Under the pieces are notes generated by a model. That model had not been told where the DNA came from and did no database searches. It saw only the letters and a program-made list of their open reading frames with translations. Source: Planctomycetota bacterium (GTDB lineage: Bacteria; Planctomycetota; JAJSAM01; JAJVHW01). Taken from it: DNA of 43,750 bases. The stretch covers positions 1 through 43,750 of the forward strand of contig JAJRVY010000013.1 of the NCBI GenBank assembly GCA_024277065.1, in the 5' to 3' direction. The translations under genes were made by a program, and so were the position numbers. Shown piece by piece: positions 33,351 through 40,631 of the stretch. The first letter of the stretch is position 1. Each line of letters begins with the position of its first letter.

Positions 33351-33357
33351 CTCGTCC

Positions 33358-33795
33358 ATGCGCATAGGACGAGTCGCAGCGGACGCCGGTGTCAACGTGG
33401 ACACGGTGCGGTACTACGAGCGCCAGGGACTCATCGACGACCCCCGCCGAGTCGCCTCGGGATACCGGGACTACGGGCCGGAGGCGCCGCGGGTGATCCG
33501 CTTCGTGAAGCGCGCCCAAGGGCTCGGCTTCACACTGACGGAGATCAAGGAGCTCCTGAGGCTGCGGCGCACCCGCGCCGCGGACCGCACGCGCGTGCTG
33601 GCGGTGGCCCAGGCCAAGATCGAGACCATCCGCGCCAAGCTGCGGGCGCTGCGGTCGATGCACGACGCGCTCGAGGCGCTCGCCCGGTCGTGCGCGTGCG
33701 GCGACGGCGCCCCGAGCTGCCCCATCCTCGAAGCGCTCGAGAGCGACGACGGGGCGGGGATCGCGCCGCGCGAAGAAGGGCGACGTCATGCGTAA
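33358..33795 (+). CDS. MerR-family heavy-metal-responsive regulator lacking one MerR cysteine
   Basis: 145 aa. N-terminal winged helix (RIGRVAADAGVNVDTVRYYERQGLI), dimerisation helix about 78-108, and the C-terminal metal loop SCACGDGAPSCPI (Cys112, Cys114, Cys121), close to the VCACHARRGNVSCPL loop of MerR from Tn501. The Cys corresponding to MerR Cys82 (in THCEE) is Ala here, so the three-thiolate Hg site cannot form in the usual way. Metal specificity is therefore open (Hg, another thiophile or a four-Cys variant). It twists the 20-bp-spacer promoter at 33319. First gene of a three-gene coupled unit. Confidence 0.88.
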   Translation: MRIGRVAADAGVNVDTVRYYERQGLIDDPRRVASGYRDYGPEAPRVIRFVKRAQGLGFTLTEIKELLRLRRTRAADRTRVLAVAQAKIETIRAKLRALRSMHDALEALARSCACGDGAPSCPILEALESDDGAGIAPREEGRRHA

Positions 33796-33988
33796 GCGCG
33801 GCACGAACGCGCCCGAATCGCGACTCCGGCGCAGGCGCAGCCTGCTCGCCGCCCACGCGGGCGTGAAGTCCTCGCTCGGGCGCGGCGTCCTGGTCGGAGC
33901 CTCGTTCCGGAATCTGTGGCTCGAACGGCCACGCAAGAGCAACCCCGTGTCGAAGCACCGCGCAACGCGGAAGAGAGGTACACCATGA
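33788..33988 (+). CDS. Small basic ORF coupled between merR and the thioredoxin-like gene
   Basis: 66 aa, about 18 Arg/Lys, no family recognised. Its ATG overlaps the merR stop by 8 bp, and its TGA overlaps the thioredoxin-like ATG by 4 bp (ATGA), exactly as expected for an operon gene. Against it: low-complexity Arg-rich composition, no own RBS, and a good SD (GAGAGG) for the next gene inside it. It may be a true small protein, a coupling ORF, or a decayed mer gene. Confidence 0.35.
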   Translation: MRKRGTNAPESRLRRRRSLLAAHAGVKSSLGRGVLVGASFRNLWLERPRKSNPVSKHRATRKRGTP

Positions 33989-34251
33989 GTGTCAAGCGAA
34001 CGATCGAAGTGTTCTCAGCCGGATGCCCCTGCTGCGAGGCGGCCGTCGAGGCCGTCCGCGACGCGGCGTGCCCGAGTTGCGACGTGCAGGTGCTCGACAT
34101 GCAGGGCGACGCGGCCGCGCAGGCCAAGGCGAAGCGGTACGGGATCTCCCGCGTGCCCGCCGTGGTCATCGACGGCAAGCCGGCGGACTGCTGCGGCGGC
34201 GACGGCATCGACGTCGCCACGCTGCGCGCGATGGGCCTGGGCCAGGCGTAG
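33985..34251 (+). CDS. Thioredoxin-fold protein with CPCC motif, metal-resistance associated
   Basis: 88 aa. Active-site-like motif GCPCC (Cys14, 16, 17) after the first strand VKRTIEVFSA, cis-Pro in SRVPAVVIDG, and extra Cys at 29, 32 and about 64-65 (DCCGG). Such small CPCC thioredoxin/glutaredoxin-like proteins are often encoded beside merR genes and may pass thiophilic metal ions to a reductase or exporter. No merA or merT is adjacent. No signal peptide, so cytosolic. Preceded by SD GAGAGG. Confidence 0.8.
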   Translation: MSVKRTIEVFSAGCPCCEAAVEAVRDAACPSCDVQVLDMQGDAAAQAKAKRYGISRVPAVVIDGKPADCCGGDGIDVATLRAMGLGQA

Positions 34252-34254
34252 CCC

Positions 34255-34304
34255 GCGCGGGCCTGGTGCCCTCCCCGCTGCGACGGGGCGGGCACGGCCC
34301 GCGC
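34255..34304. terminator. Strong bidirectional terminator between convergent genes
   Basis: Arms GCGCGGGCC (34255-34263) and GGCCCGCGC (34296-34304) enclose a second stem GTGCCCTCCCCG / CGGGGCGGGCAC (34266-34277 / 34284-34295, one G-U pair) with a 6-nt loop and a 2-nt bulge. It lies 4 bp after the thioredoxin-like stop and about 18 bp beyond the minus-strand MutS-like stop, so it can end both transcripts. Confidence 0.75.
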
Positions 34305-34322
34305 CTCCCGCCTCCGCGGGGG

Positions 34323-36020
34323 CTACGCGCCGCGATCGATGCGAGCGGCGCGCGCCTCCGCCGCGGTGACGAGTGCGGCCGGATAGCCGAGCTCGCCGAG
34401 CAGACGGATTGCGTTGCGCGACGTCGCGACGCCCGGGCGGATGCGATGCGGGAAACGCAGCCCCTCGGCATCGACCTCGTCGCCGAGGTGGCACGCGACG
34501 TAGGACGCGGCGACCAGTTCGGCGATCGGCAGTTCGTGGGTGGCGACGACGACCAGCGCGCCGACGTCGGCCAGGTGCAGCAGGATCTCGGAGACGGCCG
34601 CGATGCGCTCGGTCGAGTTGGTGCCACGCAACGGCTCGTCGATCAGCACGAGCGCCGGACCGTCGTCCTCGGCGAACCGCAAGAGCCGCAAGAGCCGCTT
34701 GGCTTCGGCGAAGTAGAAGCTCTGCCCCTTGCCGATGTCGTCGCGAATGGTGACGGAACTGGCGACGCGCAGCGGATGCCCCGTGTAGCTGCGGGCGGGA
34801 ACGGTGTGCAGCGTCTGCGCCAGGATGGTGGTCAGGCCGATCGTCCGCAGCAGCGTGGACTTCCCGGACATGTTCGACCCGGTCACGACGACAGAGTGCC
34901 CGCGCAGCTCGAACGAGTTCGCAACCGGTTCGGCGAGCAGCGGGTGGACGGCGTCCCGGGCCTCGAGCGTGACGGCGTCCTCCACGAACTCCGGGCGACA
35001 GAAGCTCGCGAGACCTGCGCGCCAGGACGCGATCGACTGCAGCGCGTCCACCTCACCGACGAGGCGGAAGAGCCGTCGCAGGTCGTCGCGGCACGCGGCG
35101 AGGCGCCCGAGAACGCCGTGGTAGTTGCGCACCTCGAGCAGGAAGAGGATCGACACGTACTCGTAGACCGACTGCAGGAGGTCCGCGCCGCCGCCGCGGT
35201 CCGACAACCCGATGCGCGCGCCCTTGGACGCAATGGGCTTCGCCGCGCGCGCCACGGCGCCGATCTCGTCCAGCAGTTCGCGCAGGTCGCTGTCGTCGCC
35301 ATCCGCGTCCTGCGCGGAGAGCTCCGCGGCGCCGATGCGTCCCGCCACGCGCACCAGGACGGCAAGGTAGCGGATGCCGTCGGCGGCAGCGGCGATGTCG
35401 TTCTTGAGGCGGAAGTGCGTGACGGCGTTCATCACGACGGCGCCGACGCTGACGAGAGGGCCGAGCGCTCCGCCGAAGACGGCCCAGATCACGATCCCGA
35501 CGATCGGGAGCGCGGCCTGCGCGGAGAGGAACGCGACGTCCGGCGACGCGCTCGGCGCGTTGCCGAAGAGCAGGGCCGTCAAGGGATCGATCGGGCTGCG
35601 CCCCAGCCGTCCGAGGGTCTCACGCAGCACGTCGCGCGTGGCGGACATGGACTCGAGCGAGGTGATGCGTCGCTCCCGCGCGAGCAGCTCGCCGGGGTCG
35701 AGACTCGGTGTGCGCAGCATCTCGTAGAGTGCGTACTCGCCGGGAGCGCAGAGCGTGCGATCGAGGTCGGCGAAGACGACGTCGAGATCGAGGTCGTCCC
35801 AGGTCGCGTCGTCGAGCGCCGCCCGGCTGCGCGCCGGGCCACCGCACGCGGTGAACAGCCGCCGCAGCGCGAGCGGCTCGCGCGGGCGAACGACGCGCTC
35901 GCCCCACGATGTGCTCAGCAGACGCAGCGCGAACGCCGCCTTGCCGCGCCGGACGAGGGTCGCGCGCACGACGAGCAGCACCGGCGCCGCCCCCACGAGC
36001 GCGACGAAGCGCGCATCCAC
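34323..36020 (-). CDS. Membrane-anchored MutS-like ATPase
   Basis: 565 aa, GTG start; upstream in-frame sequence is also hydrophobic (VVVLALVLAR), so the N-terminus could be slightly longer if a non-standard start is used. Hydrophobic segments at about 8-24 and 165-205, MutS core/lever region about 210-370, then the MutS ATPase: Walker A TGSNMSGKSTLLRT (about 378-391), SVTIRDDIGKGQSFYFAEAKR, Walker B LVLIDEPLRGTNSTER and ATHELPIA. It lacks the mismatch-recognition domain I (no FxE motif). These short, TM-bearing MutS relatives are not thought to perform mismatch repair; their role is undefined. Last gene of the minus-strand FHA/kinase/VWA run. Confidence 0.85.
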   Translation of the reverse strand: MDARFVALVGAAPVLLVVRATLVRRGKAAFALRLLSTSWGERVVRPREPLALRRLFTACGGPARSRAALDDATWDDLDLDVVFADLDRTLCAPGEYALYEMLRTPSLDPGELLARERRITSLESMSATRDVLRETLGRLGRSPIDPLTALLFGNAPSASPDVAFLSAQAALPIVGIVIWAVFGGALGPLVSVGAVVMNAVTHFRLKNDIAAAADGIRYLAVLVRVAGRIGAAELSAQDADGDDSDLRELLDEIGAVARAAKPIASKGARIGLSDRGGGADLLQSVYEYVSILFLLEVRNYHGVLGRLAACRDDLRRLFRLVGEVDALQSIASWRAGLASFCRPEFVEDAVTLEARDAVHPLLAEPVANSFELRGHSVVVTGSNMSGKSTLLRTIGLTTILAQTLHTVPARSYTGHPLRVASSVTIRDDIGKGQSFYFAEAKRLLRLLRFAEDDGPALVLIDEPLRGTNSTERIAAVSEILLHLADVGALVVVATHELPIAELVAASYVACHLGDEVDAEGLRFPHRIRPGVATSRNAIRLLGELGYPAALVTAAEARAARIDRGA

Positions 36021-36155
36021 GTTGCGGGCCAGGACGAGCGCGAGTACGACGACTCCCGGAACACTCCTCGAACGGGAGACCGGGATCCGAGATCGATGCG
36101 CTACGACGTCTCCGGCCCGGCGTTCGGCGTCGCCGGACCTGTGCAGTACCGCCGC

Positions 36156-37154
36156 TCAGGTCTCCTCGCGCACGCGGCCCGCGCCGCGGACGCGGCGGCG
36201 AGCGCGCTGGGCGAGGGCGCTGAGCCCTGACGAGCAGGCGGGGTGGCCGCCGCGCGCGAGGGCGTCGATCACCGCCGCGACGGCGGACGACACGCGCGAC
36301 GCAGCGAGGCGTTCGGAGTCGAGTTCCCGCGCGGCCTGCGGCGCCTCGCCGGTCGCCACCTCGTAGAGCGCGCGTCCGGCCATGGCCGCGTGCAGCGCGG
36401 GGGTAGCAACGATCGCGCGGCCCTTCTGCTCCGCACAGAACACATCCGGCGGCAGGTACGAGGGCACGTGCGGGAAACGCGTTCCGGAACCGTCTGCGCG
36501 CACGACGCCGCCGGCGTCGATCAGCCGCACGCGGCGCCGCGGACGGCCGACGATGCGCAGGTTCCCCGGCCGCAGATCGGCGTAGACGAAGCCCCGCTGC
36601 TCGAGGTCGGTCAGCGCCTGCAACACGCCCACCACGACACGGTCGAGCGTCGCACGCACGCGCTGCGGATCGAGCGTGCCGCGGTGCACGCGGCACAGCC
36701 ACGTGTCCAGGTCCTGTCCGCCGATGCGCTCCATCACCAGGCACGGCTCGGGTCGCGCGAACTCGCCGCCGCGCGCGCTCTCGAGCAGCGGATTGTCGAA
36801 CTGCTGCAGCCCCTCACAGTGTGGCAGGTAGGGGCAACCGGCGACCGTCAGGATGCGCGCCTCGCCCTCCACGACGGCGCGCGCGGCGCGCAGGATCTTC
36901 GACGTCAGGCGGATGGGGCGGTCCCACGGCACGATCGGCAGCTTGCCGAGCAGGCGCGAGGTCCCGTCTCCGCGGTCGCGCACGGTGAAGATGGCGCCCT
37001 CGCCGCCCACCGCGCGCAACTCCCCCAGCTCGAAGCGCTCGCGCATGCGCACGCCGCGCAGGCGCCGCAGGCACTCGAACAGCGCGCCGCGTCCGCGCGC
37101 TGCCAGGCGCCGCGCGATCTTGCGTTCCCTCGGTGTGAGCGGCGTGGACGTCAC
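36156..37154 (-). CDS. Ser/Thr protein kinase-like protein
   Basis: 332 aa, GTG start. Glycine loop AVGGEGAIFTV (48-58), candidate Lys71 in LLGKLPIV, hinge CLVMERIGG (138-146), catalytic loop FVYADLRPGNLRIV (Asp193, Asn198; HRD replaced by YAD) and metal-binding Asp213 in LIDAGGV (DFG replaced by DAG). Key catalytic Lys/Asp/Asn/Asp are all kept, so activity is plausible despite the altered motifs. No TM segment. It starts 13 bp after the VWA gene stop. Two FHA proteins upstream in the same run could read its phospho-threonine marks (inference). The 135-bp gap to the MutS-like gene shows no gene. Confidence 0.82.
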   Translation of the reverse strand: MTSTPLTPRERKIARRLAARGRGALFECLRRLRGVRMRERFELGELRAVGGEGAIFTVRDRGDGTSRLLGKLPIVPWDRPIRLTSKILRAARAVVEGEARILTVAGCPYLPHCEGLQQFDNPLLESARGGEFARPEPCLVMERIGGQDLDTWLCRVHRGTLDPQRVRATLDRVVVGVLQALTDLEQRGFVYADLRPGNLRIVGRPRRRVRLIDAGGVVRADGSGTRFPHVPSYLPPDVFCAEQKGRAIVATPALHAAMAGRALYEVATGEAPQAARELDSERLAASRVSSAVAAVIDALARGGHPACSSGLSALAQRARRRVRGAGRVREET

Positions 37155-37167
37155 GAGCTGCCGGCGC

Positions 37168-38709
37168 TCAGCGCACGGCGGCGCCGGCCTCCGCTTCCTC
37201 GGACGAGGACGTGCACGTGTGCGCCCGCAGCGTCGCGAACTCGCCGCGCGTCAGGCCGTCGAGCGAACCCGTCTTCGCCAGCATCCTGATCGACCGATCC
37301 AGCAGACGCAGGAGGCCCGGATCGCGCTTCTCCTGCTCGTACAGCTTGCGCCGCAGCCGCAGCGCACGCAGCGCGACCTCGGGATCGTCGTCCGTCAGCG
37401 CGTCCAGGATGTCGCGCGCCGTGCGCACGAGCGGGTCCACCGCGCCCGGGTCGCTACCCGCCGGCGTGCGCCGCACGTGGAGCGCGAGGCGCGTCTCGAT
37501 CGCTCCGCCGTGGCCCGGGATCCTCACCGTCACGTCGCCGAGGTGCGTCTCGGCCTCGTCGCGCTCGGGCGGACGCAGTTCCACGAGCAGCGTGTACGTG
37601 CGCCCGGCCTCGATCGTGCCGAGGTCGGCGCGGAAGCGCTTGCCGCCGGCGAAGGCCGGATCCGGGAAGCGCACGCGCGCGGGACGGTAGCGGAAGACGT
37701 CGCCGCCGACGACGCCGGGTGCCAGGTCGAGGGCCACGGGGCAGCGCGTCGCGACGACGCGCTGCGCCACCTCGGCCACGCGCTCGAAGGCCGAGCGGAT
37801 GGTCTCCTTGCGCACGCTCTTGACCGTACCGCCGCGGCGCCCGGCGAAGAGATCCTGGAGGATGCCGACATCGGCGTCCGCCCCGAAGGCGAGCGCGTGC
37901 ACGTCGCACGGCACCTTGGCGAGCAGGTCGGCCGCGCGGCGCGCGCCGTCGATGTCCTGCGGGCGCCCGTCGGTCAGCAGGTAGACGCGCACGGGCAAGG
38001 TCCTGTTGCGGCGGCACTCCTCGTAGGCGATGCGCCCGGCCCGCGACAGCGCGCCCGCGATGTCCGTGTAGTTGCCGAAGCAGAGCTGGTGCCGCTCGAG
38101 GGCGTCGAAGAGCCGCTCGGGGCGAATACGGCGCGCCGCCGTCGAGCGCAGGAGGACCGTGGCGCCGCGGGAGAACACGACGAGGCTGATCAGCACGTCC
38201 GCCGACCGCGCCGAGCGCAGGTCCGCGATCATGCGCTCGACGGCGTCGCGCAGCACGGGGTACTTGTCCGGGTGATTCATGCTGGCGGAGAGATCGAGCG
38301 CCAGGATGACGTGCGCGACCGGTCCCTCGGCGCCTTCGCGCAACGGCCTGCCGTCGGCCTCGATCTCGACGAGCACGCCCGTGACGGGGGCGTCGTCCGC
38401 GGCGATCGACGCATACTCGCAACGTGCCCGCACCGTGATGTCCGCGTGCGGCGGAGGAGGAGGATCGGGCGGCAGGAGCGGCGGCGGCTCGATGACGGGT
38501 CCGTCGCCGTCGGGCTCGTCGCTCGGAAGACGCAGATCGACGGCCGCGGTCGTGGGCGGCTCGTCCTCTGGCAGCGGCTGCTCGTCGGTCACGGGCAGGA
38601 CGGGGATCTCGGCCGGAGGGGACGCGGCGCCCTCTGCGCCGGCGCCGCAGACGAGGCAGCCGCTCTCCTCACGGGAGCCACGGCCGTCACAGACGGGGCA
38701 CTTGGTCAT
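37168..38709 (-). CDS. Zinc-ribbon and von Willebrand factor A domain protein
   Basis: 513 aa. N-terminal zinc ribbon CPVC..CLVC (Cys4, 7, 18, 21); a Pro/Asp/Glu-rich linker (30-90); a strand-rich part; then a VWA domain from about 133 with a complete MIDAS: DLSAS (Asp139, Ser141, Ser143), Thr in GNYTDIAGAL and Asp in LLTDGRPQD. After about 310 a beta-sandwich and a C-terminal helical bundle follow. It is related to Ca-activated chloride-channel-type/YfbK-like VWA proteins. No signal peptide, so the metal-dependent adhesion site probably works in the cytoplasm as a protein-interaction module. Flanked by FHA and kinase genes. Confidence 0.88.
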   Translation of the reverse strand: MTKCPVCDGRGSREESGCLVCGAGAEGAASPPAEIPVLPVTDEQPLPEDEPPTTAAVDLRLPSDEPDGDGPVIEPPPLLPPDPPPPPHADITVRARCEYASIAADDAPVTGVLVEIEADGRPLREGAEGPVAHVILALDLSASMNHPDKYPVLRDAVERMIADLRSARSADVLISLVVFSRGATVLLRSTAARRIRPERLFDALERHQLCFGNYTDIAGALSRAGRIAYEECRRNRTLPVRVYLLTDGRPQDIDGARRAADLLAKVPCDVHALAFGADADVGILQDLFAGRRGGTVKSVRKETIRSAFERVAEVAQRVVATRCPVALDLAPGVVGGDVFRYRPARVRFPDPAFAGGKRFRADLGTIEAGRTYTLLVELRPPERDEAETHLGDVTVRIPGHGGAIETRLALHVRRTPAGSDPGAVDPLVRTARDILDALTDDDPEVALRALRLRRKLYEQEKRDPGLLRLLDRSIRMLAKTGSLDGLTRGEFATLRAHTCTSSSEEAEAGAAVR

Positions 38710-38747
38710 GACACGAGGCTACGCCCGGCTGCCACGCGAGCAACCCG

Positions 38748-39974
38748 CTACTGCATGAGCTCGCGCAAGATGTCGGCCGCGCGCGCCTCGAGTTCGGGGA
38801 TGCCGATACGCTCGGCCGCCTTCTCGAGGATCTTGCGGGCCTGGAACTTCGTGCCCTGGTCGATCTTGTGCTGCGCCCGCGAGATCTGCAGGCCGAGCCA
38901 CTTCTCGGCATCGCTGCGCAGCGTCGTGCGGAGCATGCGCGCCTGCTGCGCGAAGTCCGCGTCCTGCGCGCCCCACTGCGAGCCGAACTCCTCGGCCTTC
39001 TGCATGGCCAGGCCGTAGAGGCCGTTGGCCTTCAGCGCCTTGACGTCGGCCTGCAGCCGCGCCCACGCCTCGCCGACGTTGCGTGCCTCACCGGCCTCGG
39101 CGCTTCCCGCCACGAGGGCGCGCTCCTGCCGCGCGATGTCCACGCTGGCGCCGCCGTAGCGCGCGTACTCCGCGAGGAACGCGTCCAGGCGGCTCACGTA
39201 CTCGTCGTCATTCTTCCAGTTGTCGTCCTGGCGCCAGAGCCGGAGAGCGTTCCAGGCCTTCGTCGCCTCACCGAGCTTCTCGCGCCCGGCGTCGTTCACG
39301 ATCTGCTGCTCGGCCATGGTGCGCAGATCCGCGATGCGCTTGCCGAAGTCCGGATCGCGGGCGCTGCCGGCCTGCCCCTCGCGTAGGACGCCCTGCCAGT
39401 CCATCGCCTGCGCGGCCTTCTGCATGCGCATGAAGACCAGCTCGTTCGGCGACGTCCCGGGCTTCAGCAGGAGGTAGCCGCCGCCGGCGATGACGAGCAG
39501 CGCCCCCATGATGAGGAGCGCCGTCAGACCGCCGTTGGACTGGCGGCGCCGGGCGCGACGGACCGGGCGCTCACGACCGGGCGGCGCGTCGTCACGCGCG
39601 CGGCGTCCGCCTCGCGACGACGCGGTGCGGCGCCCGCCCGCTCGCGGCGAGGACGCCGCCACGCCGCGTGCGGGCGCGGCGACGGCGGCGCCCGCGGCCT
39701 GGAAGACGACCCGAACGTCCCCGAGTTCGAGGACGTCGCCCGAGCGCAGCGGCCGCTGATTGACGTACGCACCGTTCACGCGCGTGCCCGCATCGCTCTC
39801 GAGATCGACGATCTTCCACGCGCCCATCACGGGCTGGATCTTGCAGTGCTCCGGTGAGACGTCGCCGCCCGCGATGACGACGTCGCACGAGGCGTCGCTC
39901 CCGAGCACGACCTCGCAGTCTCCGAACGAGTGGACGCGCTCGCCCGAGCGGCCCGCGATCAGAAGTTTCGGCAT
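38748..39974 (-). CDS. FHA-domain membrane protein
   Basis: 408 aa; ATG at 39974 behind TAGGA. The FHA domain occupies 1-95: VVLGSDASCDVVIAGGDVSPEHCKI, DLESDAGTRVNGAYVNQRPLRSGDVLELG; the pThr-binding Ser/Asn-type positions and GTxVNG are present (the Arg of GR is replaced by GS). A basic Arg/Ser-rich linker (about 100-150), one TM (about 153-175, ALLIMGALLVIAGGGYLLL) and a helical extracytoplasmic C-terminus of about 230 residues follow. It is a one-pass protein with a cytoplasmic phospho-reader and outside helices. Confidence 0.88.
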   Translation of the reverse strand: MPKLLIAGRSGERVHSFGDCEVVLGSDASCDVVIAGGDVSPEHCKIQPVMGAWKIVDLESDAGTRVNGAYVNQRPLRSGDVLELGDVRVVFQAAGAAVAAPARGVAASSPRAGGRRTASSRGGRRARDDAPPGRERPVRRARRRQSNGGLTALLIMGALLVIAGGGYLLLKPGTSPNELVFMRMQKAAQAMDWQGVLREGQAGSARDPDFGKRIADLRTMAEQQIVNDAGREKLGEATKAWNALRLWRQDDNWKNDDEYVSRLDAFLAEYARYGGASVDIARQERALVAGSAEAGEARNVGEAWARLQADVKALKANGLYGLAMQKAEEFGSQWGAQDADFAQQARMLRTTLRSDAEKWLGLQISRAQHKIDQGTKFQARKILEKAAERIGIPELEARAADILRELMQ

Positions 39975-40046
39975 CCGTCCTACCCCCGCCCGCCGTGCGG
40001 GCCGCCCATCCCCGGCTCGACTCGTGGTGCGCCCCGGGTCGGGACG

Positions 40047-40631
40047 TCAATCCTCCAGCATCTGCTTCTCGGTGAAGCCGAAGTTCTGGGTCCAGTTGCG
40101 GCCGTCGCGTCCCGTGCCCATGTCGAACCACGACGGCATGAGGAGGTTGCGGTGGTGGCCGGAGGAGCCGCGCCAGGAGAGGTGCGCGCCCATCGGGTCG
40201 CCGGAACCGCGGTGGATGTTCTCGGACGCGCCCGCCAGCGGATACCCCTCGGCACGGATGCGATCGGAGGGCGAGCGCTTCCCCGGAACCGGCGAGAAGT
40301 GGTCGAAGAACCCGAGGCGCGTCATGTCGGCCGAATGCCCACGGGCGGCGAACGTGAGCTGGTCCTGGATGTGCAGCGCGCGGCGGTGCCCCATCATGAT
40401 GCGGTACGCGTTCGTGATCCGCACCTGCTCGCGCTCGTCCTTCGTCGCGACGGTGTCCATGACGGCGTTGCCGGCCATCACCGCGGCGTTGTACGCGAGC
40501 AGCTCGCGGTCCTTCTCGTTCTCGAAGAAGGTGCGCACGGTCAGTTCGTGGCCGAGGTACGTCGTGACGGCGTCGAGGCGTGCATCGAGCCCGTCGGTGG
40601 ACGCGCCGAGGTAGTTGATCTCGATGCGCAG
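40047..40631 (-). CDS. CAP/SCP-domain segment cut off from the upstream FHA protein by an in-frame TAA
   Basis: The frame continues directly from the TAA at 40632-40634: LRIEINYLGASTDGLDARL..., then a CAP domain. Motifs: MMGHRRALHIQDQLTFAARGHSADM, FFDHFSP (His ligand), GASENIHRG (Glu), WRGSSGHHRNLLMPSWFDMGTG (CAP signature, second His) and WTQNFGF. The only standard start is GTG 40538, which would drop 31 residues of plausible protein. CAP domains work outside the cell as lipid-, peptide- or protein-binding modules. Either the original single FHA-TM-CAP protein is split by mutation, or the part is made by reinitiation or readthrough. Without export signals of its own, a separate product would be stranded in the cytosol. 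Confidence 0.6.
   Translation of the reverse strand: MRIEINYLGASTDGLDARLDAVTTYLGHELTVRTFFENEKDRELLAYNAAVMAGNAVMDTVATKDEREQVRITNAYRIMMGHRRALHIQDQLTFAARGHSADMTRLGFFDHFSPVPGKRSPSDRIRAEGYPLAGASENIHRGSGDPMGAHLSWRGSSGHHRNLLMPSWFDMGTGRDGRNWTQNFGFTEKQMLED

Noticed and set aside
34023-36230. 735-codon open frame on the plus strand
   Set aside because: Lies over the thioredoxin-like gene, the terminator and the MutS-like gene in antisense; charged low-complexity sequence without motifs.
36853-39018. 721-codon open frame on the plus strand
   Set aside because: Antisense to the kinase, VWA and FHA genes, all of which have clear domains on the minus strand.
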